From Chrysophaeum taylorii (taxonomy: Eukaryota > Sar > Pelagophyceae > Pelagomonadales > Pelagomonadaceae), in the NCBI GenBank assembly GCA_029834535.1, contig JAQMWT010000311.1, positions 1 to 64,000 on the forward strand: 64,000 nt of DNA, in the 5' to 3' direction. Positions 29,951-41,379 of this stretch are shown in pieces. The notes beneath the pieces are model-generated. The model saw only the letters and a list, made by a program, of their open reading frames with translations. It was not told the origin of the DNA and ran no database searches. The first letter of the stretch is position 1; every line of letters starts with the position of its first letter. The position numbers were made by a program, and so were the translations under genes.

Positions 29951-29999
29951 CTGTCTGGCTCTCGCGCCTACCTGATCCTTATTCTCGGGCCTACCTGAT

Positions 30000-30068
30000 C
30001 CTTACCCTAAATCGAGGGACAGACAAACAGACAAACAAACAAACAAACAAACAAACATCTGTCGATTA
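30000..30068. repeat. (CAAA)n microsatellite inside a short inverted repeat
   Basis: ATCGAGGGACAGA at the left and TCTGTCGAT at the right can pair around about ten CAAA units. It lies about 10 bp inside the 5' end of H2. Confidence 0.6.
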
Positions 30069-30078
30069 GTAGTTAAGA

Positions 30079-31990
30079 CATCCACCTCCCGCACCTTCAC
30101 CCGACATTCCCTCCTCTGTTCACAGCACCCCCAATGATGCGGCGCAGAGGGGAAATGCTATGCCTACCGACACTGACCATGAGAGGGGGACTCCTTCTTC
30201 TCATCTCCATGCTCCCTCTCCCGCTTCCGCATGTGCTCCAGCTGCTTCTGCACCCGCTACTTCCGCCACCACACCTACATCTGAAGTGTCTTCCAACACT
30301 TTGCCACTTTTACCATTTTATCGGTCTCTCTATTCCCAGGATGTCCACCGTCTCACCCGTGGTCCTCATCACCCTCAGCCTCGTCGCAAAACCAATCTCA
30401 ATGATGTTCTTACGCGTATTGCTTCGCCTACTGTTGCCGCTTATAAACAAGCCGGTGGTACGCTTGGCGACTTCGAGTATGACCTCTCCAAGCAGTACAT
30501 AACGTTCTGCGACCCCACCCTCAACTCCCTTCATCTTGCTCATGGCGTCCACTGGACGGCTATACCTCCAGAGGGGGAATTTACACCATCCCTTCATCAC
30601 CATGTGCACCAAGCGATCTCACAGTCCTCTTCTGTTATGTGTCATAGGAGCCATAGCCACCCATCGCCTCATGCTCCTCATGTTCACTTCTGCGACGACG
30701 TCAACCTTGCAGACTTTCACCTTCCTCCTGCTCTCGTTCATTTAATTTCTGAACATGCTCACGCCTTTCAAGTTCCTCCCGGTCAATATGTTTATGCTTT
30801 GTTCACGCCCCACTCCATTTTGGATCATAATGACGCTTCTTATGGTGCCTCCGAGCCTCATCTCTCCGCCATCGAAGACTATATCACCGTGCAATCGCAT
30901 TACATAGAAGCCCACCTTGGTGATGCTCCTCTACTAGTTGTTCAACTCGTCGAAGATCCCGATCACGCTCATCTGCCCGATAATGTCGCTTCTTACGCAA
31001 TTACTCATCTAACGACGACTCATGACCCCAGCACGGTTGGTTCGGACGAATACAAGATTCAAGCCAAAGACATCAAAATTGATGAATATGAGTTGAGCTG
31101 CCTCAAAGGTCTCTCAGACGCTGATCGCAAAGCTTATGTTGCTGTCATCTCCAAAGAGATTTTTGACATTGTTAAGTTTGGCTGCTTTAAACTAGCGCTG
31201 CCAATGGTCAACTCAAAGCCTATTGACACCCGCCTCGTCCTACGTATAAAAACCAACGCTGCTGGTCAGTACATTAAACATAAAGCACGCCTGGTCCTAC
31301 GAGGATTCTTAGCCTCTCTGGGCACCGACTTTTTCAACACATCCAGCCCTATGGCACAGCTTACCGGCATCCGTTGTGTTTTGGCGCTAGCAGCTCATCT
31401 GCGACTTCCCGTCTACCATGTCGACGTCCCTAACGCTTTTGTTCAAACTCCCATCGATTCTCATGTCTATGTCAAACTGCCACAAGGCATTTACCTTCTC
31501 GATCCCGAAGATACTAAATACCAAGGCCGTCGTCTCCCAAAGCTACTTAAATCTCTCTATGGATTACGTCAGAGCCCTGCCCTTTGGAATCAAACCACAA
31601 ACGGCTTCTTTGATTCATTAGGCTATACACGATTTCGAACAGACACATGCATTTACGCTAAAGTCCAAGCTGACGCTACATTTCTAATTTGCACGCTCTC
31701 AGTATACGACGTCGTCATTACTTGCACTTCGGAAACTCTACGTCGTGAGTTCCAGCAGGCCCTGAAAAAGGAATACTCAGTCGACACCTTCGACGAAGTC
31801 CATACTCTCCTAAGCATGCGCATAACGCGTACAACTGATGGCTCTATATCACTGGACTAACCGGCTAAACTTGATGCATTGTTCGAAGAGTACCCCATTT
31901 TAATGCAGCTACGTCCCACTTCCACACCGATGTCACCATCAACCACGTATAAAACTGGAGAGCCATCTTCTGACATGGACAAGTTCATCC
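30079..31990 (+). CDS. Copia B1 linker and reverse transcriptase
   Basis: The open segment 30160-31860 (566 residues) starts with a Pro/Ala/His-rich linker and continues with Copia RT (RVT_2): DEYKIQAKDIKIDEYE, LVLRIKTNAAGQYIKHKARLVLRGF (read as two conserved blocks), VYHVDVPNAFVQ, LPKLLKSLYGLRQSP. The catalytic box region is at about 31695-31720. RNase H begins after 31860 and is cut at 31990 by the A1 LTR. Purine runs GAGGGGG at 30147, 30182 and 30571 resemble the 3' polypurine tract. Confidence 0.75.
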
Positions 31991-32316
31991 TGCAGAGAAA
32001 TCTGCAGCCTCTTACCCTTATCCGTCCGTTGAGAACGTGATCTCTTCCTTACCCTTCTTCTTCCTTTCTACACAATCAAATAGTCCTCTGATTTGTGCCT
32101 ACGCTCATCATCATGGTCTAGCGCGTCCCGAGGTATGTAGCACTATGCACTTTACCTTTCTCGTGTAGTTCTAGATGCCGCCTGTCGTGTTCTGAGGATA
32201 TAGGGAACATACCTTTTCATTCCCCGAATTAAATACTTCCAGGTTCATGATGAGACGGGATGGTTTCCCAGGTGACTTACCACTGCTTGCTAATGCTCTG
32301 CAGGTTATGGGCCCAG
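31991..32316 (+). repeat. 5' LTR and initiator-tRNA primer site of A1
   Basis: 312 bp LTR with TG...CA ends and a short terminal inverted repeat (TGCAGAG/CTCTGCA). GGTTATGGGCCCAG (32303-32316) follows directly. It is the reverse complement of CTGGGCCCATAACC, the anticodon stem-loop of eukaryotic initiator tRNA-Met. Priming from that loop after tRNA cleavage is established for Drosophila copia and yeast Ty5. Confidence 0.8.
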
Positions 32317-32823
32317 GCGGGTCCCTGAGAAACCATGTGTTAAAACGTGCACGTAACCTATGGGTATTGGGTCGTTACCGCGCCGACTCAGCCTCGCCAC
32401 GAAAACACACTTGCAAATACAACGCCATTACCATTGGGCTGTATATAATACTTTTTTGCACACGTGATCGTGTAACCTTGTGTGCACCTGTTCATGGCAT
32501 CGTATTGTCATGTCAATGTTGATGTGTGTGTAATTGGCTAACCTGTACTCTTGCACACATGTTGTAGAATATTTTGGGTACGTCCACTCGTACATTCCAT
32601 AGCAATGCACTTAACGAGCTCCTTGAGAGCACCAAAACTAACCAGCTGCCTGAGTGACTACGCTTAGCGACACTACTCTGGACTCACAGCTTGCACAGTC
32701 GTCAAATAGACATCTTTCCATCGAAAACGATGAGTGTACATAGACACCGATAGACGGACCCCCTTAGAATGTATAGGCAGTGTCAACTGCGTGACTGAAC
32801 CCACAGGTTCCCCGTCAACTGCT
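32317..32823 (+). other. Copia A leader
   Basis: About 507 bp, shared by A0, A1 and A2. It contains an inverted repeat TGCACAC...GTGTGCA around 32457-32484. No gene is supported. A ~60-codon ORF on the opposite strand exists in all three copies, but the copies are too similar for this to be informative. Confidence 0.5.
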
Positions 32824-34311
32824 ATGGCAGAACACGCAGCACGAGCCGCACCCAAGGCGATCACAGGTGCGGATACATTGAAGCTCGAAGCTCCTGTAGT
32901 TGAGTTTCTTAACGATGGAAATCGATTTCAGCTTCAGACTCGCAAGGTATCCTTGCAAATCAAACACATTAAGCAAGTGTTGCGGTCCAGTCATGCCGAT
33001 GCTTTCCTCGAGTACGACTCGTACGAAGCATATACTCGGTCATGCAAGGACTACGAAATCCTCCGGAATCAAATTCTCGATCGCGTTTTCCTGGAATGGA
33101 AGACCGATAGGGCTGCTGATCTCCGTTTAGCTGTTGATGATTTGCCTCCTGAGTATCAGGAATGGCATTTCACCAACGAAGCTTTCCCCCACTTACCTGA
33201 TGCAGAAGTAGCTCAGCTAACTACCGTCTGTTGCGACTATGAAGTCAAGGCTTTACGTCCTGAAATCAACGCTCGTTTCTTATAAGAGGAACGAATCTTC
33301 AATCGCGCGCACCCGAAGGCACTAGCTTTCGACACTCGTGTTCGTGCCCCGGTCACCATGTTCTCGTTAACTGCAGCTGACTGGCACACTTACCAGAACA
33401 CGTACGCTACGTTTTTACATACTTACTTCAATCTTGAAAGTGTTGGAAAACCGGCACTTGCGGCCTGGCCCGCCATCAACGAGATATACAACAAAAGCTA
33501 TTTACCCAACAAGGCTCGAGCTATTATGCTCATCGCCTTTAATCACTACGAGTCTGTTACGACTACTGATGTGTCTTATTTGAAACAGCAATTTAACTCT
33601 GTTGTTTATAATCCTAACTGGTATGTCCATGTATTTATCGAAGCTGTCCTAGCATTTAGGCAAATCTCTTACCAACTTAACCAGGAAGAGGCTGATCTTC
33701 AATTCGACTTTGGCACTCTTTGCAGAAAAATCTATGAAGAGATACATCGGCACTATGCCGAAAATACCAGCAACGACCGCTACGATCGTGGTTGGGTAGA
33801 TTGGTGTGATATGTACGAAACCCGATCTTCATCTCGACCTGTGCCAGAAGCTGAACGATTGTGTCACCCTACCAACCCTAGCTACAGTTTAGAATGCGCA
33901 TTAGACCTATACAATGTCGTATCAAATGGGTCGAACAAAAGACGTTTAGAACGCCCTGTTTCTTGGCAACCCTATGTCGAAGGTTTATCATCTCAACCAA
34001 AGCCATAGTTACTCCTTACACATGCTTTGGACTCATCGGACAAAAGTATGACTCAAACTGCTAACACACTTGCCTTCATCACTTCGTCCCAACCTGGTAC
34101 ATCTTCCACGCTTAACGCTAGACGCTTGCGTAACTCTAATGATGCTTGCCAGCCTTTCTCTCGCAGCGATTTATCGTATTATCGTCCTGGTGATTCTTAC
34201 GTCACCAAGAAAACTGCCGGACAGTCCCATGACCGTCCAATTTACCCCCGCACTTTTGACAGGTCCTCTCGGTCTAACATGAAATTATTAGATCGTCGAC
34301 CATATCGCTGA
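32824..34311 (+). pseudogene. Copia A gag (A1)
   Basis: Starts MAEHAARAAPKAITG as in A0 and A2. It contains TYQNTYATFLHTYFNLES, then AIMLIAFNHYES and WYVHVFIEAVLAFRQ, all alpha-helical in character and shared with B1 gag (LYTFFNLDS, AAMRLAYHYYE, WYAHVFVEQLLAFQ). This conservation between families supports a capsid-type role. Broken, in about two places. Confidence 0.6.
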
Positions 34312-34603
34312 CGTCGTCCTCATCCCTGAAAACGGACAAATTCGTGTTTCGTCCAAGCTGCAATTCCTCTACATGTTGCAGCATCCTACTCCTGATCCGG
34401 AACTTGCTCCTCCGCCTCACGTTCCTCCCGCGCCTTTCTCGCTCACACCCCACGCCGCTATCCAAGACCATGTCATTCAGAGGGGGACACGGACTCCTCA
34501 TCCTCAGAGGGGGCACTCCCCGCCTCCTTCAGCTCATTCTTAGTCCCCTGCTCCTGCTTCTTCTCCCTCTTCTAACACTCTCGCCGACGACGACGACGGC
34601 TCT

Positions 34604-37212
34604 ATGTCACCGCCGCCCTTGCTTCCTTCTTACAAAGACCTTTTTGCACAAGATGACCTCATTCTTGTCCCAGGTTCCAAACAACCTAACACCCGCAAGG
34701 CAACTTCTATGAAAAATATCCAAGTCCGACTGCAAGCGTCTACTATTGGTGCTTACAAAGCCGCTTGTGGCAAACTCGCCGATTTCCGCTGGGATCTTCG
34801 CCACCACTTTCTTACGTTCAAGTCTCCCGCCCTCTCCGCCCTTCATCTCAATGGTGGTATCCTCTGGTCTGCTATCTGTGCCGAGGGGGAACATGCGGTG
34901 TTAACTCGCCTTCTTCTCTCGTTGCGCACTGACTTACTTGCCCGCTACCCGCACGTCGATGGTTACTTCGCCCACGCCAAGTGCGCATCCAGCATCCCAG
35001 CTGCAACCTTTTTAACTGCTGATGGTTCACCTACGTGCCCCATTCCTCAGCCCCTTTTATCTGCGTTCACTGAACACGCAGCTGCCTTTGGCACTTCTTC
35101 CTTACAATGTGCACTTACGTACCTGGCGCCGACCAGCTTTATTGATCACAACTCATCCGAGTTTGGCGCTAATTCTGCATCTCTGGCTGACTTGGAGGAA
35201 TACCTTCTGGTCTCTACAGAGTTTATCACCCAGGTCTTACATACCGACCCTACTATCCATATTCAACTGGAATCTGCTTCTCCTACTCCTCCTACTGACG
35301 CTGTTTCCGCTTATCCCGAAGTTGCGCACACTGCCTCGACCGCAACGTCGTTAAACTATAATTCACTAGCCACTGTTGGTCCTGACGAATATAAGGTCCA
35401 AGAAGCGGACGTTTCCATTGACGAATATAAACTCAAGTGCCTCCACGGTTTGTCGCCTGAAAACAGGCACGCCTACCTCAAGGCCATCGCCAAGGAACTC
35501 AGCGACATTATACGCTTTGGCTACTTCAAACTTTCCTTACCCGACGGTGTCTCTCGTCCTATTGACAGCAAGATGGTGCTGAAGATTAAAACAGACTCTG
35601 CAGGCAAATACCTTAAGCGCGAGGCTCGCCTCGTGCTACGTGGTTTCCTAGCATCTCTTGGCGCCGATTTCGTTGGCACATTCAGCCCCATGGCCACAAT
35701 GACCACAATCCGGGTACTACTGGCTATTGCAGTACACAAGCAGTTGCCTGTCTACCATGCAGACGTCCCGAACGCCTTCGTTCAGTCTGACATAGATGCC
35801 AACGTCTATGTTCAGTTACCAGACGGCATCGAGCTTATCGACCCGGATGACGCTAAGTACAAGGGCCGACGTCTACCGAAACTGCTGAAGTCACTTTATG
35901 GACTTCGGCAATCACCATCTCTTTGGAACAAAGAGATAGACGGCTTATTCCGTAGCCTTGGCTACAAACGCCTGCATTCGGACTCTTGCCTTTATGCTCG
36001 AGTATCCGCACATGCTGAGTTCGTCGTATGCAGTCTGTCTGTAGACGACACTGTTATTGTGTCCAATGATGACCCTCTTCGTACTGAGTTACAGGATGCC
36101 CTCCACAAACGGTATGCTGTAGAGCAGTTGAACCTGTCCATACTCTCCTATGCATGCGCGTGTGTCGCACATCTGACGGTTCCATTTCTCTGGATGTGCA
36201 AGCCAAGCTGGATGAACTCTTCGCCGATCACCCAGTCTTGCAGCAACTGACCCCGCTTAAATATCCTATGTCATCGTCCTTCAAGTATAAAGATGGCACT
36301 CCCAGCTCTGAAACAGAGTTGTACATCAACTCGCACTTTGCCACCCTCCTTGGCAAGCTGGTGTTCATGCAAGTTGCCTGCAGACCTGACTTCTCGCAAG
36401 CCTTGGGCAGATGTTCGCGTGGTATGCATGCACCCACATATGTTCACGTCCAAATGCTAGAGCATTTACTTCGCTACCTCAAGAAGCCAGAAAACCGCTC
36501 ACTTCGCCTCTGGTTTCACCCTAAAGGTAATGCCATTGAAGCTCACCTTCGCACTGTCTCCGCTAATCGAATTGATCTATCCACTGTGGTTGACTACCAA
36601 CCACAGGATGTATCTACTGGACAGTTTGACCCCTTAGTTGCCATGGTTGACGCTGACAATGCCCCTTCCTTAGCACAGGAAGATAGGAAATCTACCACCG
36701 GGTTTGTCTTCTATCTTTTCAACTGCCTTATTGGTTGGAAAAGCAAACTTCAACCGATTGTCTCCTGCTCAACTCACGAAGCTGAGTTGATTGCCCTCAG
36801 TATTTGTGCTGATGAAGCTGTTTGGCTACGCAAGCTGCTGTTGGAACTCTCCTTTGTCGTCAACCCCACCTTCTACGTCAACAATGCTAATGGTGAGAAC
36901 ACCGCTGACCCTGTTGACTTCGATGACAATGACAACCCAACTGCTGAAGATATGCGCTTCATCAGAAGCCTACCTCTTTTGTCTGACAATGCTGCCGCTG
37001 TTCACACCTCTAATAACCCAGATGGGTCCTCTCGATCCAAGGCACTGTCGACCAGATGGTTTAAAATCCGTGAGTATATCTCGCTTCAGAAAATACGAGT
37101 CCATCATGTTCCCGGCAAGCTAAACGTGGCGGATGGTTTTACAAAGCCACTTCCTGCTGAGTTCTCCACCTTTCGCTCTCTACTCGGTATGCATCATGCC
37201 TCTGATAACTAG
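34604..37212 (+). CDS. Copia A1 RT and RNase H
   Basis: Two overlapping open segments (34604-36250 and 36154-37212). RT: DEYKVQEADVSIDEYK near 35380, PVYHADVPNAFVQSDID near 35750, LLKSLYGLRQSP near 35885, catalytic LSVDDTVI near 36040. RNase H: DRKSTTGFVFYLFN near 36685, SCSTHEAELIALS near 36765, SRSKALSTRWFKIREYISLQ near 37035 and ADGFTKPL near 37130, the standard Copia series. RNase H removes the RNA template after first-strand synthesis. Broken, about once. Confidence 0.85.
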
Positions 37213-37434
37213 TCTTTACAGGATTGAAGATGCCTAACGCTAGTGACCGCAACGTCGTTAAACTAGCCCTGGCCTTACCTTCTTTTGCCACAAATTTTTG
37301 TACGCGTGTGAGTGTCGCTCATGTTTTTCTTGGCACTCCCGTGGCCGCGGCATCTCCCTAGTCGGTTGAAGGACAGTCCTTTCTCGCTCTCCACGGCCGA
37401 ACCTTCCCCCAGGTTGTCGCAAAAGCAACGAACC

Positions 37435-38906
37435 ATGACGGCTACTACTGCTACCACACTGGCTGCTGCGGTTGCACCGACACCAGCCGTGCATATCTCA
37501 CCTCAGTCGCTGACGTTCCAGGACGGCCTCAGTATTGACTATGCTGCTTACGAGCGAGGAATCTCTCTCCTCGAGAACTTCCGTGTCCCTGTCACCCCAT
37601 TTCTCTCTTCTTTTATACGAGTGGAACTCACACTGCCCTATGAGTCTACCGGCTTTTCATTGTTTGTGGACCTGACCACATTCATATCCATGCGCTTACC
37701 CATTACTATACCTTGGGAAGCTGCTCCTGCTATTGCTTCTATTGGCTGCTACAGAGGCCCCAAACGCGAACGTTTCATTTTGTCATCCTTCTGTACGCAA
37801 TGCCTCAACAATCTGGGACAACCAACGTTCCTTGTCTCGACCACGTACAGTTCCAAGGCACAAACACCTCGTGAACTCCCAAAGTGCCGAGTCACCTCAA
37901 CACGGACGACCATACGAAGAATGGTCACATCCCCATTTCTGCTATTACCGTGAACATTCGCTGTGCTTGTCACAACACCGATCAGGTGCCTATACAACCT
38001 ACTGTATGTGCTCGCAATGCTACTTCCTTCCAATCCCCCCGTGATGTGCGCTCAGCTGGTCATATACGCGATACCATCATACGCACCTTGAGCATCGTAG
38101 TTTACTTATGACTCTTGTTCGAACACAGAGTCGCAAAGCTCGGGCTATGCAAGCCATCCATTCAGCATTTGATTACTACTGTTGCTCGATCGCGTGTACA
38201 ACATATTGACGACTACGCATCATCCTCTGATGATACAGAACCGCTATCACTCCGGGATGTAATGTTCGGCCACACTTATACTCAGGCAGAATATTAAGAC
38301 TTCCTCCGCCCCTTTTTTTTAACGTTGACCGAAACGTCGTTAAACTACTTACACTCCACGCTAGACGCTACTCTGGAGATATCTTCGCCATCGTTACCTA
38401 CGTCTTCTGCGTCGCTTGCCGATTTCGACGTCTTGTGTCAACAAGTCGACCAATTCCAGGAAGCTCTTCGAATCTATATTACCGAGGCTGCCATTGCTTC
38501 AATCACCTCCCTGGAGAACCGGCTCTTCCCTCCTACAGCCAACTCCCACGTGTTACTTATAACACTGTACAAGGTCACAGAGCTGTTGTCTCGCTTAACA
38601 CTCACCGCTCATGACCAACATGCTGCCAACTACTTCTCCCCGGACGATCACCTCCTTCATCTACGTGACAAGTTGCTCTCATGCTTCAGAGCACTCTGGC
38701 CGCTCTCATGTGAATCTGAAGACTCTTCTATCTTCGTTCGCCAAGTCCAACTTTTTTTTGAAAAAAAAAACCAACTGGACACCTTTCAACTAGACTCTCG
38801 TTCGCCATCCATACTGAATGCTCTACTTGCACTCACCCTTCTCTTGGCACCACATCATTCAGCTATTGGTTTTCACCACCTTGCAGCAGAAGCTGACGAC
38901 GATTGA
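37435..38906 (+). CDS. Extra coding region 3' of Copia A1 pol
   Basis: After RNase H a further coding region starts MTATTATTLAAAVAPTPAVH and continues to about 38906 in a few pieces. The first ~110 residues (SIDYAAYERGISLLENFRVP; ISMRLPITIPWEAAPAIAS) and the last piece (from MTETSLNYLHS at 38325; FQEALRIYITEAAIASITSL) are also conserved in A2. No transmembrane segment or signal peptide of envelope type is obvious and I recognise no family. The position between RNase H and the LTR is where Copia/sirevirus-type elements carry env-like ORFs. Confidence 0.5.
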
Positions 38907-39101
38907 TAATCCTAACACACTGTCTGTTGTATCTGTGTCTCTTAATGTTCTGTTCAAAAGGGTCAAATCGACCTGTACTCTTGATGCTTCTTCGTATGTG
39001 ACATCTTTGACCATCAAGACTGTATTCTCCTTTTTTCTTTCCTTCATCATCATCTTTCTCAAGAGATGTTCTATAGACGCACCTTGCGCTTAAGACATCT
39101 C

Positions 39102-39295
39102 GAGGGGGTGCAGAGAAATCTGCTGCCTCTTACCCTTATCCGTCCGTTGAGAGCGTGATCTCTTCCTTACCCTTCTTCTTCCTTTCTACACAATCAAATA
39201 GTCCTCTGATTTGTGCTTAAGCTCATCATCATGGTCTAGCGCGTCCCGAGGTATGTAGCACTATACACGTTACCTTTCTCGTGTAGTTCTAGATG
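39102..39295 (+). repeat. Polypurine tract and partial 3' LTR of A1
   Basis: GAGGGGG at 39102-39108 precedes TGCAGAGAAATCTG at 39109. The LTR stops after TTCTAGATG at 39295, where the end of the A2 3' LTR begins in the opposite orientation. Confidence 0.8.
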
Positions 39296-39620
39296 TGCAG
39301 AGCATTAGCAAGCAGTGGTAAGTCACCTGGGAAACCATCCCGTCTCATCATGAACGTCTGGAAGTATTTAGTTCGGAGAATGAAAAGGTATGTCCCCTAT
39401 ATCCTCAGAACACGACAGGCGGCATCTAGAACTATACGAAAAAGGTAATGTGTATAGTGCTACATACCTCGGGACGCGCTAGACCATGATGATGAGCGTA
39501 GGCACAAATCATAGGACTATTTGATTGTGTAGAAAGGAAGAAGAAGGGTAAGGAAGAGATCACTTTCTCAACGGACGGATAAGGGGAAGAGGCAGCAGAT
39601 TTCTCTCCCCCCCCTCGAGA
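39296..39620 (-). repeat. 3' LTR and polypurine tract of A2
   Basis: The reverse complement of the family A LTR, beginning TGCAGAGCATTAGC on the plus strand. CCCCCCCCCTCGAG (39607-39620) is the reverse of the GAGGGGG tract that starts plus-strand DNA synthesis. Confidence 0.8.
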
Positions 39621-39845
39621 TGTCGTAAGCGCAAGGTGCGATTGTAGAGCATCTCTTGAGAAAGATGCTGATGAAGAAAAAGGAGGGAGTACAATCTTGA
39701 TGGTCGCAGAGGTCACATACGAAGCATCAAGAGTATAGAAGGGTCTTGGGACTTGGACTTGGACTTGGTGGAGCTGAGAGTCGATTTGACCCTTTTGAAC
39801 AGATCATTAAGAAACACATATACAACAGACAGTGTGTTAGGAATA

Positions 39846-41171
39846 TCAATCATCGTCAGCTTCTGCTGTAAGGTGGTGAACACCAATAGCCGAATGATGT
39901 GGTGCCAAGAGAAGGGTGAGTGCAAGTAGAACATTCAGTGCGGATGGCGACAGAGAATCTAGTTGAAAGGTGTCCAGTTGGTTTTCAACAAAGAAAAGGT
40001 TGGACTTGGCGAACGAAGAGAAAGGAGTCTTCAGATTCACATGGGAGCGGACGGAATGCTCCGAAGCATGACAGCAACTTGTCACGAAGATGAAGGAGGG
40101 GGGGAGTGGTTGGTAGCATGTTGGTCATGAGCGGTGAGTGTTAAGCGAGACAACGGCTCTGTGATCTTGTACAGTGTGCAAGTAACACGTGGGTGTTGGC
40201 TGTAGGAGGGAAGAGCCGGTTCTCCAGGTAGGTGATTGAAGCAATGGCAGCCTCGGTAATATAGATTCGAAGAGTTTCCTGGAGTTGGTCGACTTGTTGG
40301 CACAAGACGTCGAAATGAAATCAGCAAGCGAAGCAGAAGGCGTAGGTAACGATGGCGAAGATATCTCCAGAGTAGCGTCTAGTGGAGTGTGAGTAGTTTA
40401 ACGACGCTTCGGTCAACGTTGAAAAAGGGGTGCAGGAAGCCTTATTGTTCTGCCTGAGCATAAGTGTGGCCGAACATTACATCCCAGAGTGATAGCGGTT
40501 CTGTATCATCAGAGAATTCTGCGTAGTCGTCAAGATGTTGTACACGCGATCGAGCAACAGTAGTAATCAAATGCTGAATGGATGGCTTGTATAGCCTGAA
40601 CTGTGCGACTCTGTGTTCGAACACGAGTCACAAGTAACCTGATCGGTGTTGTGATAATGGGGATGTGACCATTCTTCTTATGGTCGTCCGTGTTGAGGTG
40701 ACTCAGCACTTCAGTGGGGAGTTCACGAGGTGTTTGTGCCTTGGAACTGTACGTGGTCGAGACTAGGAAAGTCGGTTGTCCACGATCATTGAGGCACTGC
40801 GTAAAAAAAAAGGAAAGCGACAAAATGAAACGCTCGCGTTTGGGGCATCTGTAGCAGCCAATAGAAGCAATAGCAGGAGCAGCTTCCCAAAGTATAGTAA
40901 TGGGTAAGCGCATGGATATGAATGTGGTCAGTTCTACAAACAATGAAAAGTCAGTAGACTCATAGGTCAGTGTGAGTTCCACTCGCATAAAAGAAGAGAG
41001 AAATGGGGTGACAGGGACACGGAAGTTCTCAAGGAGAGAGATTCCTCGCTCGTAAGCAGCATAGTCAATACTGAGGCCGTCCTGGAACGTCGTCAGCGAC
41101 TGAGGTGAGATATGCACGGCTAGTGTCGGTGCAAACGCAGCAGCCAGTGTGGTAGCAGTTGTAGCAGTCAT
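39846..41171 (-). CDS. Extra coding region 3' of Copia A2 pol
   Basis: Homologue of the A1 region. The first piece starts at 41171 (MTATTATTLAAAFAPTL) and the last ends ...HHLTAEADDD at 39846. It shares the internal blocks FQDGLSIDYAAYERGISLL and LRLWFHP-independent downstream segments with A1, confirming that this is part of the element rather than a passenger of one copy. No known domain recognised. Broken, about two or three places. Confidence 0.5.
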
Positions 41172-41379
41172 GGTTCGTTGCTTTTGCGACAACCTGGGGG
41201 AAGGTTCGGCCGTGGAGAGCGAGAAAGGACTGTCCTTCGACTGACTAGGGAGATGCCGCGGCCACGGGAGTGCCAAGAAAAGACATGAGCGACACTCACA
41301 CGCGTACAAAAATTTGTGGCAAAAGAAGGTAAGGCCAGGGCTAGTTTAACGACGTTGCGGTCACTAGAGTTAGGCATCT

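Larger units (their letters stand above)
28989..30078 (-). mobile_element. Helitron H2 inserted in Copia B1
   Basis: 1090 bp whose removal joins ATGAACAA to CATCCACC, giving exactly the uninterrupted B2 sequence at about 52240-52260 apart from one base. No target duplication is present. On the minus strand it begins TCTTAACTACTAATCGAC and ends GGCCTGCGCTTG. The 5' TC is canonical for Helitrons; the 3' CTTG is close to the usual CTRR. Contents on the minus strand: a hairpin-flanked (CAAA)n near the 5' end (30000-30066), Pif1 helicase remnant (29400-29950) and the GGTGAACTTACTGGGA array (28995-29365). Confidence 0.85.
22431..31990 (+). mobile_element. Ty1/Copia family B copy B1 with DNMT-like domain
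   Basis: Starts with LTR 22431-22666 and primer site, then gag, protease, DNMT-like domain, integrase, RT and the beginning of RNase H, where Copia A1 is inserted. A Helitron (28989-30078) is inserted between integrase and RT. PR-INT-RT-RH order defines Ty1/Copia. Broken, by roughly eight to ten breaks plus the two insertions; the 3' end is missing. It is older than the A copies that interrupt it. Confidence 0.85.
31991..39295 (+). mobile_element. Ty1/Copia family A copy A1, central part absent
   Basis: LTR 31991-32302 (TGCAGAGAAATCTG...GCTCTGCA), primer site 32303-32316, leader, gag from 32824, then the end of integrase, RT, RNase H, the extra 3' coding region, a purine tract and a partial 3' LTR (39109-39295). 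Protease, DNMT-like domain and most of integrase are not present. Broken, roughly five breaks. Inserted in B1 at the RNase H coding region. It abuts A2 tail to tail. Confidence 0.85.

Noticed and set aside
30008-30060. CAAA-rich array considered as a telomere-like repeat.
   Set aside because: The unit and context (inside a Helitron end) do not fit a telomere.
32428-32610. A ~60-codon ORF antisense to the Copia A leader, present also in A0 (21414-21626) and A2 (50297-50479).
   Set aside because: The three leaders are nearly identical, so an open frame in all of them carries little information. No start context, codon pattern or homology supports it.
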